Of a stretch of DNA of 64,000 nucleotides, positions 27,260 through 35,300 are shown piece after piece (positions within the stretch are counted from its first letter, which is position 1; every line of letters starts with the position of its first letter). This DNA comes from Gallionellaceae bacterium. Its GTDB lineage: Bacteria > Pseudomonadota > Gammaproteobacteria > Burkholderiales > Gallionellaceae. The notes under the pieces were generated by a model. The model saw nothing but the letters and a program-made list of their open reading frames with translations. It was not told the origin of the DNA and made no database searches. The translations under genes and the position numbers were made by a program. Location: the NCBI GenBank assembly GCA_027448945.1, contig DAIDMQ010000016.1, forward strand, positions 208,988 to 272,987, read 5' to 3'.

Positions 27260-28195
27260 TCACATCAGGCAATAATTGACCGGTTGCAGGGCAAGCAGTT
27301 GGTGCCGGTCGCCCACGGCATCGCGCATATTGATCTCCAGCGAACGGCAAATCGCGTCCAGTGCCAGATCGTTGGGCGAGTTGCCAAACGGCTCCTCGAT
27401 CTCATCGCCCAGTGCATCCAGACCGAAGAAAGTGTATGCAACGATACCCACGACGAACGGAGTCATGAAGCCTATCGTATCGACCAGGCCGAAAGGCAGC
27501 AAAAAACAGTACATATAGGCGGTGCGATGCAGCATCAGCGTGTAGGAAAACGGAATCGGTGTGCTCTTGATCCGTTCACAGGCCGCAGCTGCTGCCGTTA
27601 TCGATGACATGGTCGCGTCTATCGAAGCGGCGAGGCAGCTATCGATGCGTTTCTCGTCCAGGCACAAGCGCAAGTCATCGCCCATGCGATGCATCAAATA
27701 GTCGGGAATGTTAGCCGCTTTGAATTGCCATTCATGCTCCACCAGCAGAGGTTTTAGTTCGGCGTGGGCATCGCTATTGCGTAACTGGTGACGCAGCGCG
27801 TGTGTAAAAGCGATGGTCCTGAAGATCATGCGCTTGCGCACATCGTCCAGCCCGGCGTCCGGTTTTAGCGCCCCGTCATGCTTGATCAGCGTCAGGCACT
27901 GGCGTGCAAAATTGCGGCTCTCCAGCACGATCTCTCCCCACAGCTTGCGCCCCTCGCAGTAGCGGTCATAGGCAGCGTTGTTACGAAAACCGAGGAAGAT
28001 CGCCAGTGCCAAGCCGATCAAAGTAAACGGAATCGCAGTCAGGGTGATTTTGTGCGTAAACAATGAGCCGTGGCTCACCGTCACGAGCGTGGCTAAAAGG
28101 ATGTTAACCAGCAACACCCCCCATATCTGATGCAGCACCGAGCCGCGCAAAATTAAAAACAACCTAAGACCGGAAGGTCTGCTACGAACGATCAT
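27260..28195 (-). CDS. Bestrophin-family ion channel protein
   Basis: The 311-residue protein matches bacterial bestrophin-like proteins: an N-terminal LRGSVLHQIWGVLLVNILLA helix, ALAIFLGFRNNAAYDRYCEGRKLWGEIVLESRNFAR (the conserved FRNxxAYDRWxEGRxxWG-like core near residue 70) and a C-terminal pair of helices (PFGLVDTIGFMTPFVVGIVAYTFFGLDALGDEIEEPFG, an acidic gate-like segment). The family forms pentameric channels for anions, or cations in some bacterial members. The GDEIEEPFG segment is well kept. Confidence 0.85.
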   Translation of the reverse strand: MIVRSRPSGLRLFLILRGSVLHQIWGVLLVNILLATLVTVSHGSLFTHKITLTAIPFTLIGLALAIFLGFRNNAAYDRYCEGRKLWGEIVLESRNFARQCLTLIKHDGALKPDAGLDDVRKRMIFRTIAFTHALRHQLRNSDAHAELKPLLVEHEWQFKAANIPDYLMHRMGDDLRLCLDEKRIDSCLAASIDATMSSITAAAAACERIKSTPIPFSYTLMLHRTAYMYCFLLPFGLVDTIGFMTPFVVGIVAYTFFGLDALGDEIEEPFGNSPNDLALDAICRSLEINMRDAVGDRHQLLALQPVNYCLM

Positions 28196-28414
28196 GAATT
28201 ACCCCTTGAGTTGAATTGATGAAGCGATTGGGTTGGTTGAGAGGGTGCAGATTACGCTAAATAGCCGCGTACTGCGGGCTTGTGTCTGAGGTGGCGGCGG
28301 AAGATTCAAGTGTGTCAACGGAGCAAGAGAAAAGGCACAAGGGGTCGGCTTCCTTCACTTCCAGTGCATGCAAAACGGGAGGGATACCGGCCAACAGGCC
28401 GAGGCTATTCGCGC

Positions 28415-29131
28415 TTACACAGCAAGCTTCTGCAATAGATCGACGCGCATCGGCATGTGGAAAGTCGCCCCCGTCTCGGTCATGTGGCGGTTGAACTTGG
28501 CACGCACCGCTTCGAGAACAGTGGCGGACAAGTTGTGCTCGGTGTGGGTTACGTTCAGCACCTGCTTTTGGTACTGCGCGAAATCGGCAAAGTGCACCGC
28601 TTGCAGGAAGAATCTTTGCGTCGCCAGCGACAACAGGCCGGATGAGACTGCGCGTTGTGTGGCCATAAATGCCGCCTCGCGCACGACGCGCTCGTCGTGG
28701 AATAGTTTCAGTATTTCATTGAAGTCGCCCGCATAAACCGGCTCGGAAATATAGGCGAAACCGCCAGGTTTCAGTACACGGCGTATCTCTGCGTATGCAC
28801 TGTCCATTAAATCCAGCGGAACGTGATGCAGCGACTTGAACATCAGCACGATGTCGAAGCTGGCATCGTCCGCAGCGATCTTCTCGGCACCGCCATGCGC
28901 AAAGTGAACATTGGCGAGCTCGTTCCCGGCGAGATTCTTTGCGAGCTGGGCTGCATCCACTTCCAGTGCGAACACCTCGGCTGCCTTGCGTGCCACGATG
29001 CGCGTCTTGTCTGCCTTGCCGCAGCCCAGTTCCAGCACCCGTGCACCGTTCAGGCTCAACAGTTCATCAATTACATCGGCTTCGTTGGCTATGGGGCAGG
29101 ATGCGGGGGCGGATATGTGCATATTGTTCAT
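28415..29131 (-). CDS. Class I SAM-dependent methyltransferase
   Basis: The 238-residue protein has the Rossmann methyltransferase signature: RVLELGCGKADKT (motif I, near residue 33), FALEVDAAQ (acid that binds ribose, near 55), FDIVLMFKSLHHVPLD (motif IV/post-II, near 93) and RVLKPGGFAYISEPV (near 120). It resembles UbiE-like or small-molecule methyltransferases. A His-rich N-terminus and a Cys near residue 12 are unusual. Substrate unknown. Confidence 0.82.
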   Translation of the reverse strand: MNNMHISAPASCPIANEADVIDELLSLNGARVLELGCGKADKTRIVARKAAEVFALEVDAAQLAKNLAGNELANVHFAHGGAEKIAADDASFDIVLMFKSLHHVPLDLMDSAYAEIRRVLKPGGFAYISEPVYAGDFNEILKLFHDERVVREAAFMATQRAVSSGLLSLATQRFFLQAVHFADFAQYQKQVLNVTHTEHNLSATVLEAVRAKFNRHMTETGATFHMPMRVDLLQKLAV

Positions 29132-29341
29132 TCAGGGGGTGATGAAATAAGAAAAAAGATAGTAAACGATTTTTTGCAAAGTTAAATTCTAGCGCAACCC
29201 AATCGAGTTGACCCTCACTGCACCAATCGGTTGAGTAACACACTCAAGAATCCCAGACTATCTCCTAATTCAAGATGGTATCTGACGCCGAGCTTGCTGG
29301 TTGAAGGAGTTGGTGGGTAAGGCGTAAGCGTTAAACTCACG

Positions 29342-29392
29342 ATGCAACAATAGACAAAGCCCGCATTTTGCGGGCTTTGTCTATTGTTGCAT
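29342..29392. terminator. Long perfect hairpin, probable bidirectional terminator
   Basis: A perfect 24-bp stem (29342-29365 against 29369-29392) with a 3-base loop lies 12 bases downstream of the chemoreceptor stop at 29404. The middle contains an AAAGCCCGCA/TGCGGGCTTT core, which would act as a Rho-independent terminator in either direction. The stem is far longer than most terminators. Confidence 0.65.
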
Positions 29393-29403
29393 TCGATTTA
29401 CTG

Positions 29404-30552
29404 TTACATCGATTTCGCGGATTTGCTACAACCTCTGTGCCCCGAGGTTGTCACGCTCTGCGAGCCACTTTGCGCCAGCATATCCAGTGCAGCCAACACT
29501 TTGACGCTCGCTTTCTCCATATCGGCGATAGCATCAATTCCTTTCTGGTATCGCCCTTCATGGTAATGCGTCACCGCAGCCACGCCCTGCAGGTGGAATT
29601 GCTGATGGGGAAGCTCCATTTCGCGATATCCCTCCAATTTAGAGAAACAATGCTTTCCCTCTCCTTCGTAATACCACTTGCCCAGACGGCAGGCATGGTG
29701 ACTGGAAAAATCTTCAGTCTTCTTCGATGAAACCCCCAAAAACACTTTGTATATTTCAAACTTATAGACGAGGTGGTCTACTTTGGCGATTTCGATAAAA
29801 GTACGCAACGCAGCGATGCCAATCGTGTTTCTCATTTGCACGGTGACATCCATCAGCCCATGCATGTTGCTCGCCGCCTGCTGTCCATCCTTGTGAAAAT
29901 CTTCCGCTTGCTGCGGACTGACTTCCATCATCGCTTTTACATCCGCCGCTTCCTTCTGGATTGCACCAACCAAATTGGCGATCTCGCTCGTCGCAGTAGA
30001 AGTCCTTTCCGCAAGTTTGCGCACTTCATCAGCGACAACGGCAAAGCCCCGTCCCTGCTCACCTGCCCTTGCTGCTTCAATAGCAGCATTCAGCGCCAAT
30101 AGATTCGTCTGGTCTGCGATTTCCTTGATGAGCTTCACGATGCCTCCAATCTGCGAGGTGCGCTCATTCAAATGATCCACACTGACTGCAGTCTCTGCCG
30201 TCCTGAGCGCCATCTGTTCAAGATTAGTCGAGATATTCTCGATGGCGTTCAGATTCACACCCAACATGCCAGTGGTCTCTTCTATCTGATCATGTTCGTG
30301 TTTCATAGTCTGCGCTAAAGCAGATAGTGATGTTTGCACCTCTTTAGTCGACTCGCCATATGATTCCATATGCTGAAAGAGGTACCGATGCATCACCAGG
30401 AGTCCGGATGCTTCATTGAACTTTGAGAGGGTTGAGCGATGTTCCTGTTGAAGAGAAAGGACATTGCTTTCTTGTTCGGTGAGTAATTGCTCGAAGTCAC
30501 GCAACTTCACCTTCATAACTTCCGCCTCTTTCAATCTATTGATGAATAACAC
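29404..30552 (-). CDS. Cytosolic methyl-accepting chemotaxis protein with C-terminal CZB domain
   Basis: The 382-residue protein has no membrane segment. A coiled coil comes first, then the chemoreceptor signalling hairpin, whose conserved tip is [20 protein letters not shown] near residue 145, followed by [18 protein letters not shown]. The C-terminus is a CZB (chemoreceptor zinc-binding) domain with its Cys and three His: [38 protein letters not shown] and VTHYHEG. CZB receptors sense oxidants such as HOCl or zinc. The start is a GTG at 30552 after GAGGAG at 8 bases. Confidence 0.9.
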   Translation of the reverse strand: MLFINRLKEAEVMKVKLRDFEQLLTEQESNVLSLQQEHRSTLSKFNEASGLLVMHRYLFQHMESYGESTKEVQTSLSALAQTMKHEHDQIEETTGMLGVNLNAIENISTNLEQMALRTAETAVSVDHLNERTSQIGGIVKLIKEIADQTNLLALNAAIEAARAGEQGRGFAVVADEVRKLAERTSTATSEIANLVGAIQKEAADVKAMMEVSPQQAEDFHKDGQQAASNMHGLMDVTVQMRNTIGIAALRTFIEIAKVDHLVYKFEIYKVFLGVSSKKTEDFSSHHACRLGKWYYEGEGKHCFSKLEGYREMELPHQQFHLQGVAAVTHYHEGRYQKGIDAIADMEKASVKVLAALDMLAQSGSQSVTTSGHRGCSKSAKSM

Positions 30553-30841
30553 TTGAGTTTCTCCTCATTGATGATCTTCGGATGCATTGTAACTACGGTA
30601 ACAATCCCATCCACTGAGGCCGCAATCTATACCCACATTTAAAATATGTATATATGCCAAATGGTCTATATATTTAGACTTGAAGATATATATCTGGGCA
30701 TAGATAACAGGGCGTTGACTTCACCTATATAGAGCCAACGGGATCTACCATCGGATTTGATTTCTGCTACCGCCAACTGCCAAAACACATTGCGATGCTG
30801 ACCCTTTTAGTTCTGTCTTTAGTTTTTCTCGGCAGCGCACA

Positions 30842-31157
30842 TCAAGCCGCCAGCGGCTCGAAGCGAAGTATCTGCGCAAGCACACCGGTCAATTTTTTTG
30901 CGGCCTCTTCGGTATCGTAGTCCGCCTGCAAGCCAAGCCAGAAGCCGCTGCTCGTGCCGAAGAAAGCCGCCAAGCGCAAAGCCGTATCTGCCGTCACCGC
31001 ACGCTTGCCGGAACAGATTGCGGAGATGCGCGCCTCGGTCACGCCGAGCTCCTTCGCCAAACGGTATTGCGATATACCAAGCGGAAGCAAAAACTCTTCG
31101 CGCAGCACTTCGCCGGTGTGGATGTTCTGTAATTTTTGTTTGCTATGCTTTAGTCAT
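30842..31157 (-). pseudogene. higA: higA-type antitoxin gene with a one-base frameshift near its start
   Basis: The intact part (GTG 31108 to 30842, 88 residues) is an XRE/HigA-family antitoxin: GISQYRLAKELGVTEARISAICSGKRAVTADTALRLAAFFGTS-type helix-turn-helix. The conserved N-terminal motif NIHTGE is encoded in the same frame just upstream (31126-31109), before any usable start. A proper start, ATG at 31157 with GAGGAG 8 bases before it, exists but is out of frame. Deleting one A of the three at 31149-31151 would join them into a 104-residue HigA beginning MTKHSKQKLQNIHTGEVL. Either it is broken by a one-base insertion or translation begins at the GTG without the leading 16 residues. Confidence 0.75.
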
Positions 31158-31233
31158 AGCCTTCGCTCCTCAGTGATATAACCAATGACTTGCTGCGGTT
31201 TTTAGCAGCTTAGTCAGATGGCTAGTAGTTTCA

Positions 31234-31425
31234 TCAGTCGCAGATTTCCACGCGGCTGGCCTGCCTGTCCTTCCACTCAAAACAAACGCGCCATTGATCG
31301 TTGATGCGAATACTCCATTGCCCTGTACGATTGCCTTTCAGCAACTCAAGACAATTATTCGGCGGGATGCGTAAATCTTCGATGCGTTGGGCGTTGTGAA
31401 CCATACGTGGCTTACGGCGCGCCAC
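31234..31425 (-). pseudogene. higB: higB/RelE-type toxin remnant (5'-truncated)
   Basis: The 63 codons encode the C-terminal two thirds of a HigB/RelE-like mRNA interferase (NAQRIEDLRIPPNN, then KGNRTGQWSIRINDQWRVCFEW). Normal HigB has about 92 residues; the first 28 or so are missing, and the expected VDYH-type ending is replaced by VEICD. The reading frame begins right at the rsgA stop codon (31432-31434), so the toxin 5' end seems to have been lost at that junction. The gap of 125 bases to higA is far larger than the usual few bases. The toxin is almost certainly inactive. Confidence 0.72.
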
Positions 31426-31431
31426 ATTGCC

Positions 31432-32493
31432 TCAATGCCGCCCATCTTTTAACACCGACTTCACCATCTTGCCGAATGCCTTGTCCTTCTTGCGCTTGTC
31501 CAGATAAGACATCTCGTTGAAGTCCGACTCCGCCTTGAGCTTGAAATAGCTCTGGTAATGGGCGGCATCCAGCTCGCCGCACTCTATGGCCTTGCGGACA
31601 GCGCAGCCCGGCTCGTTGTTGTGGCTGCAATCGGCGAAGCGGCAGCGCGCGGCCAGCGCCGCGATGTCGCCGAAGCTGTCGTCCAGCCCTTCGCCCGTAC
31701 TCATCATGCCCAGCTCGCGCATACCCGGCATATCAATCAGCAGCGCACCGTTGTCCAGCCGCACCAGGTGGCGGCGCGTGGTGGTGTGTCTGCCCTCGCC
31801 CGTGCCGCTCACCGCGCCGGTCGCCAATTCGTCGTGCCCCAGCAACTGGTTGATCAGCGTCGTCTTGCCTACGCCCGAGGAACCGAGCAGGCAATAGGTC
31901 TTGCACGGCTGCATCAGTGCTTGCACCTGGGCAACGCCTTCGCCCGTCACGTTGCTCAGGGAGATGATGTCGGTGGTGATGCCCGCTATGCGGATGTTGC
32001 CGTGCATACGCTCCAGCTCCGCCGGGCTCACCAAGTCAGTCTTGGTCAGCAATAGCACCGGCGCGATATGTCCCTCGTTCACCATCACCAGATAGCGCTC
32101 CAGCCTGCGCACGTTGAAATCGAACTGGCACGACTGCACGATGAACGCCTCGTCGATGTTCGCCGCGATCATCTGGAAATCGATGTTCTTACCGGGCGAC
32201 TTGCGGCGCAGGAAGGACCGCCGGGGCACCAGCTCATGGATGGTCGCGTGCGAATCCGCATCGTGATACTGCACACCCACCCAATCGCCCACGCAGGGCA
32301 TATCCACGGAAGTAGCGGCAGCGTGCAGGAACTTGCCCGTCAACTCGGCAGGCACCTCGCCCGCCTCATTGCGCACCACATAGCGCCCGCGATCCACCGC
32401 CGTCACGCGGGCCAGGCGCAGGCTGGGGCCGCACGTTGCCTGTTTTGCCAGCACATCATCTAAACCAAGTTCAGTTAATTCCATAACGATCAT
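31432..32493 (-). CDS. rsgA: Ribosome small subunit-dependent GTPase A
   Basis: The 353-residue protein is a circularly permuted GTPase of the RsgA/YjeQ family, which helps mature the 30S subunit. An OB-fold N-terminus is followed by the permuted motifs: LLTKTDL (G4, near residue 148), GSSGVGKTTLINQLLG (G1, near 203) and LIDMPGMRELG (G3, DxPG). The C-terminal zinc knuckle is CRFADCSHNNEPGC (near 285). A hairpin at 32513-32534 lies in its leader. The short C-terminal end (KDGRH) abuts the toxin remnant. Confidence 0.9.
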   Translation of the reverse strand: MIVMELTELGLDDVLAKQATCGPSLRLARVTAVDRGRYVVRNEAGEVPAELTGKFLHAAATSVDMPCVGDWVGVQYHDADSHATIHELVPRRSFLRRKSPGKNIDFQMIAANIDEAFIVQSCQFDFNVRRLERYLVMVNEGHIAPVLLLTKTDLVSPAELERMHGNIRIAGITTDIISLSNVTGEGVAQVQALMQPCKTYCLLGSSGVGKTTLINQLLGHDELATGAVSGTGEGRHTTTRRHLVRLDNGALLIDMPGMRELGMMSTGEGLDDSFGDIAALAARCRFADCSHNNEPGCAVRKAIECGELDAAHYQSYFKLKAESDFNEMSYLDKRKKDKAFGKMVKSVLKDGRH

Positions 32494-32512
32494 CCCTGTG
32501 ATTCGGAAATGA

Positions 32513-32534
32513 ACATCGCCCTTGCGGGCGATGT
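32513..32534. repeat. Short hairpin in the rsgA leader
   Basis: A 9-bp perfect stem (32513-32521 with 32526-32534) and a TTGC loop lie 20 bases upstream of the rsgA start. The ATCGCCC/GGGCGAT core recurs at 34133-34150 with a TTGA loop, so it may be a small dispersed repeat. It could equally terminate the lipocalin remnant. Confidence 0.5.
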
Positions 32535-32577
32535 GTAAAATACGGGTTCAATCACGCGCGCGTTAGTTGCCACCATC

Positions 32578-32740
32578 TTACTCGACAAAGATCAGCTTGC
32601 TCGTGTCATACCCCAATTCAGCGGCTTTTTCGACAAGACGCTTTTGCGTCTCCGGATTGTTCATTTGTGGGGTGCGCGACAATATCCACAAATAGGATCT
32701 ATCTGGACCGCTGAGGGGCATTTCATCAAAGGTAAAAGGG
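32578..32740 (-). pseudogene. Bacterial lipocalin (Blc-type) remnant, C-terminus only
   Basis: About 50 codons match the C-terminus of Blc-type outer-membrane lipocalins: GPDRSYLWILSRTPQM followed by a C-terminal helix ending TSKLIFVE. The rest of the protein (signal peptide, lipobox and most of the barrel, some 120 residues) is absent. Upstream of about 32740 the frame runs into unrelated sequence just after the DUF2442 stop at 32753. The gene is a leftover of a deletion. Confidence 0.7.
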
Positions 32741-32752
32741 GCCAGGCACACA

Positions 32753-33019
32753 TTATTTCTCAACCACCCACTCACCACCGCGCTGCTTGATCTCTTCGTG
32801 CATTGCGTCGGGCGCAAGATCGAGTTCACACGGCCACGTAACCGCGCCCGCTTCTACTTTGATCTGCCGAAACTGCGCCGGGTCGCTCAAATGTGAAAAC
32901 ACGCAGCGAAAGAAACCGGGCAAAAAGCGCACGACACCCTCAAGGCCATCCTTGAAGCGCACCCGCACTGCGTGGTCTTCGATGACGCTAACTTCTGTGA
33001 CTCTCCAATAAGCTGCCAT
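32753..33019 (-). CDS. DUF2442 domain protein
   Basis: The 88-residue product matches the DUF2442 family: WRVTEVSVIEDHAVRVRFKDG, then a PGFFRCVFSHLSDPAQF segment and an LAPDAMHEEI ending. Members are often found beside DUF4160 genes in pairs that look like toxin-antitoxin modules, but no DUF4160 partner is present here. It is preceded by AGTAATC-type sequence with an ATG at 33019. Confidence 0.8.
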   Translation of the reverse strand: MAAYWRVTEVSVIEDHAVRVRFKDGLEGVVRFLPGFFRCVFSHLSDPAQFRQIKVEAGAVTWPCELDLAPDAMHEEIKQRGGEWVVEK

Positions 33020-33073
33020 GATTACTCCAGTGGTGCGATGGGTTTGGGTTGCTCAAATAAATTCGAGTCTGAT

Positions 33074-33103
33074 CCCATTAGCTACTTGACCCCATTAGCT
33101 ACT
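33074..33103. repeat. Two direct copies of a 13-bp unit (period 17)
   Basis: CCCATTAGCTACT occurs at 33074-33086 and again at 33091-33103, each preceded by GA[T/C]. It lies between DUF2442 and the AraC-type gene. Related CCCCATTAACT sequence appears near 34629. They look like degenerate repeat-element ends. Confidence 0.6.
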
Positions 33104-33185
33104 ATCCCAAATCTTTATAATGGCAATCCCAGTCAGGACACGCACCTCCCCGCCCGGTATCTTGCCGTCCCAAGGAGATACAACA

Positions 33186-34052
33186 GTGAATACATCGAGA
33201 GAAGATTTATACGCGGCGCGATTCAATAACGTGTTCGACCACATCGACCATCATCTGGATGAGGCGCTGTCGGTGGAATCGTTGAGTCAGGTCGCGCATT
33301 TCTCGAAGTTCCATTTTCACCGCCAATTCTCCGATTATTGCGGCATCAGCGTCATGCGCTATATCCAATTGATGCGACTCAAGCGGGCCTCATACCGGCT
33401 GGCTTTCAACACGCTTGAACGCATCACCGAGATCGCGCTGGACGCTGGTTTTGAAAACCCGGAATCGTTCTCACGCGCATTCAAACTCACCTTCGGACAA
33501 ACGCCTTCTGAATTCAGGAAACAACCGAAGTGGCAACCTTGGAACGAGCGTTACCGATTCCCCATCAAAGACAGGAAAAACAACATGGAAGTCAAAATAT
33601 TAAATTTCGAGGAAAGCCCTATCGCCGTGCTTGAGCATCGCGGCGCGCCCGACCTCGTCAACGAATCAGTCAAGATATTCATCGACTGGCGCAAGAGCAG
33701 CGGCTTATCGCCGGTGAAGACCAGCGACACCTTCGGCATCGTCCACGACAATCCAGATGCGACTGCACCGGAAGATTTTCGTTTCGACATCTGCGGCTCA
33801 GTCACCGCAGCCGTGCCCGCCAACCCGCAAGGCGTCATCAACAAAGTGATCCCCGCCGGACGTTGTGCCGTGGTGCGCCACGCGGGTTCGCACCAGCGCC
33901 TCGGCGAGGCCGCCTATTATCTGTATCGGGATTGGTTGCCGGGCAGCGGCGAAGAACTGCGCGATTTTCCGCTGTTCTTCCACTACCTGAATCTGATCAC
34001 AGACACGCCAGAGCATGAACTGCTGACCGATGTGTGTCTGCCGTTGAAATAA
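33186..34052 (+). CDS. AraC-family regulator with GyrI-like effector domain
   Basis: From GTG 33186, which follows AAGGAG at 33172-33177, the product has 288 residues. Residues about 10-110 form two AraC helix-turn-helix motifs (LSQVAHFSKFHFHRQFSDYCG and ITEIALDAGFENPESFSRAFK). A C-terminal GyrI/SbmC-like ligand-binding domain follows (VKILNFEESPIAVLEHRGAPD to the end). This is the Rob/SoxS-like BmrR-type layout that binds amphipathic compounds. The frame continues 22 codons further upstream, but with no ribosome binding site there. Confidence 0.85.
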   Translation: MNTSREDLYAARFNNVFDHIDHHLDEALSVESLSQVAHFSKFHFHRQFSDYCGISVMRYIQLMRLKRASYRLAFNTLERITEIALDAGFENPESFSRAFKLTFGQTPSEFRKQPKWQPWNERYRFPIKDRKNNMEVKILNFEESPIAVLEHRGAPDLVNESVKIFIDWRKSSGLSPVKTSDTFGIVHDNPDATAPEDFRFDICGSVTAAVPANPQGVINKVIPAGRCAVVRHAGSHQRLGEAAYYLYRDWLPGSGEELRDFPLFFHYLNLITDTPEHELLTDVCLPLK

Positions 34053-34075
34053 AAGCAACATTCTCACAGGCACTG

Positions 34076-34109
34076 GAGTCGAATCATTTCGCAGCCCGAT
34101 TCGACTCCG
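34076..34109. terminator. Hairpin after the AraC/GyrI gene
   Basis: An 11-bp perfect inverted repeat (34076-34086 with 34099-34109) lies 24 bases after the stop at 34052. No T-run follows, so it may be an attenuated terminator or an mRNA-stabilising hairpin. Confidence 0.45.
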
Positions 34110-34249
34110 GCACCGTCTTCCCCAAAGAAAGATCGCCCTTGAGGGCGATGAGTGAAACGATTGCGAAGCTGTGGGGAAACCATGGTCTGCCCCCGATGAT
34201 TACTGCCTATTTAGCGCTTTTGACCCATCAGCGAAAGTCGCAGCATTCC

Positions 34250-34408
34250 TTAGCCACGACTTTTCACATCTGCACCAGGCTTGCGCGAAACGAACGGGGT
34301 GCCGGTCTGCGCAGCCAATTGGCGCGCCTTCTCCGCCGCGCGCATTAGGGCTTGTGGAACCTTTTTCAGGTCAGGATCTTTCAGGTGGGAAACTGCAATA
34401 GATTTCAT
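34250..34408 (-). CDS. Small antitoxin-like protein (52 residues)
   Basis: The 53-codon frame from ATG 34408 to a TAA at 34250 encodes a basic 52-residue protein beginning MKSIAVSHLKDPDLKKVP, continuing with an Ala- and Gln-rich helix (AEKARQLAAQTGTPFV). It resembles small antitoxin-type proteins of the KSIxVxHLKxPDLxxVPxALxRAxxxARxLAxxTGTPFV pattern, a look I recognise but cannot name. Its ATG overlaps the TGA of a broken upstream frame (ATGA), a translational coupling typical of toxin-antitoxin pairs. No intact partner is present. Confidence 0.6.
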   Translation of the reverse strand: MKSIAVSHLKDPDLKKVPQALMRAAEKARQLAAQTGTPFVSRKPGADVKSRG

Positions 34409-34600
34409 TTGTTCTGTCCCTCATCAACCAAAACAGCGTAAAGCGCGGGATCAGGTCTTGCTTTATAGCACCAAAAAGAAATGCTTGATTGCAAGACCTG
34501 ACCCCGTGATTCGCGCCTGCCGATTTCTGCATCGCATCGCGCTCGGCCAGCCAGTGCAGCGCGGTTTGTCTTAGTTCAGATAGGGATAGTTTTTTGGGCA
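34409..34600 (-). pseudogene. Broken partner gene of the small antitoxin-like protein
   Basis: From an ATG at 34600 the minus strand reads MPKKLSLSELRQTALHWLAE and on for about 13 codons, then runs into a foreign palindromic element at 34446-34506. Beyond it, another frame encodes an ALYAVLVDEGQNK end that stops in an ATGA overlap with the small gene at 34408. The head and tail of one gene thus seem to flank an inserted element. I do not recognise the family. Confidence 0.45.
34446..34506. repeat. REP-like palindromic element
   Basis: The right and left ends are inverted copies: TCAGGTCTTGC at 34450-34460 against GCAAGACCTGA at 34492-34502, with flanking GATC/CCCC. The GGGGTCAGGTCTTGC-type ends are common on dispersed REP-like or IS200-type elements. 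It interrupts the broken frame at 34409-34600. Confidence 0.55.
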
Positions 34601-34703
34601 TCTGTGCGGATTGAAAAATATTGCATGCTGACCCCATTAACTCGTTCGAGCCTAACCCCTTTAACTTGCTCCAGAATCCGTGGTCCGTCCCTGTCGGTTC
34701 GCT

Positions 34704-35300
34704 CTAAAGCACCCCTTGTCGGTCGGCCTCATGCCAAACAAAAGGCGAATATTTTTTTAGGATGTCTGGATGTTGATGCTTCAAATACTCGCTGTAATGT
34801 CTAGCGCGCATCTTCTTATTTTCTGCGCTGTTTAATTTGAGACGAAAAATTGTCTTTTTTGCGGCCGTTTTTTCTGCAACGTCCAATAATGGATTGGGCT
34901 TGATATTGCCTGTTGCAAGATTAAGAACAAAAGTGTTTGGTGCCAAACCGATGGGATCAAGCACGTCGTCAAACTTATTCTTGTTTCGGTTTGCGCCCAA
35001 GCAAGACAAACGATAATTGTCCCATTCGTAGGCATCACCGGATTTTTTCGATTTCGCTACGAAGTGGTCTGTAGAACTTGCGCCTGTCGCCCATTCAAAA
35101 TATATCGCCAAATATGCGCACTCACCTTTGTATGCGTCCCATAGCTGTTTATTGGAGGCGCTCCAATAATTGGGCAACTTGGATGCTTTTGGTGGTGGCG
35201 AATTCTGTGCGATTCCGTTATTAGCAAGCCAAGCATGCCCCTTTTGCCGAACCTTGACATCAAAGTCCGCTGGCTGCAGTTGAAGAGTTACGGGAATCAT
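34704..35300 (-). CDS. HNH endonuclease-like effector (PtuB-like), partner of the ATPase
   Basis: The 198-residue protein has a divergent HNH fold: STDHFVAKS (metal-binding D78 and H79), YEWDNYRLSC (N95) and ANRNKNKF (final Asn near 104-106). The cysteine pairs that hold a zinc knuckle in typical HNH proteins are mostly gone (ECAYLA and SCLGAN). It is encoded 3' of an ATPase with a 4-base overlap (ATGA), the arrangement of Septu PtuA-PtuB and related AAA/HNH pairs. Predicted role: nuclease that the ATPase unleashes on phage infection. No reverse transcriptase is present, so it is not a retron. Confidence 0.7.
   Translation of the reverse strand: MIPVTLQLQPADFDVKVRQKGHAWLANNGIAQNSPPPKASKLPNYWSASNKQLWDAYKGECAYLAIYFEWATGASSTDHFVAKSKKSGDAYEWDNYRLSCLGANRNKNKFDDVLDPIGLAPNTFVLNLATGNIKPNPLLDVAEKTAAKKTIFRLKLNSAENKKMRARHYSEYLKHQHPDILKKYSPFVWHEADRQGVL

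Noticed and set aside
34076..34109. T-arm-like sequence (GATTCGACTCCGGCACC) suggesting a tRNA 3' end
   Set aside because: It is the right arm of an 11-bp inverted repeat; no acceptor, D or anticodon arm can be built around it.
34371..34637. 88-residue frame over the REP-like element as a real gene
   Set aside because: It reads through a palindromic insertion; only its first ~30 codons look coding.
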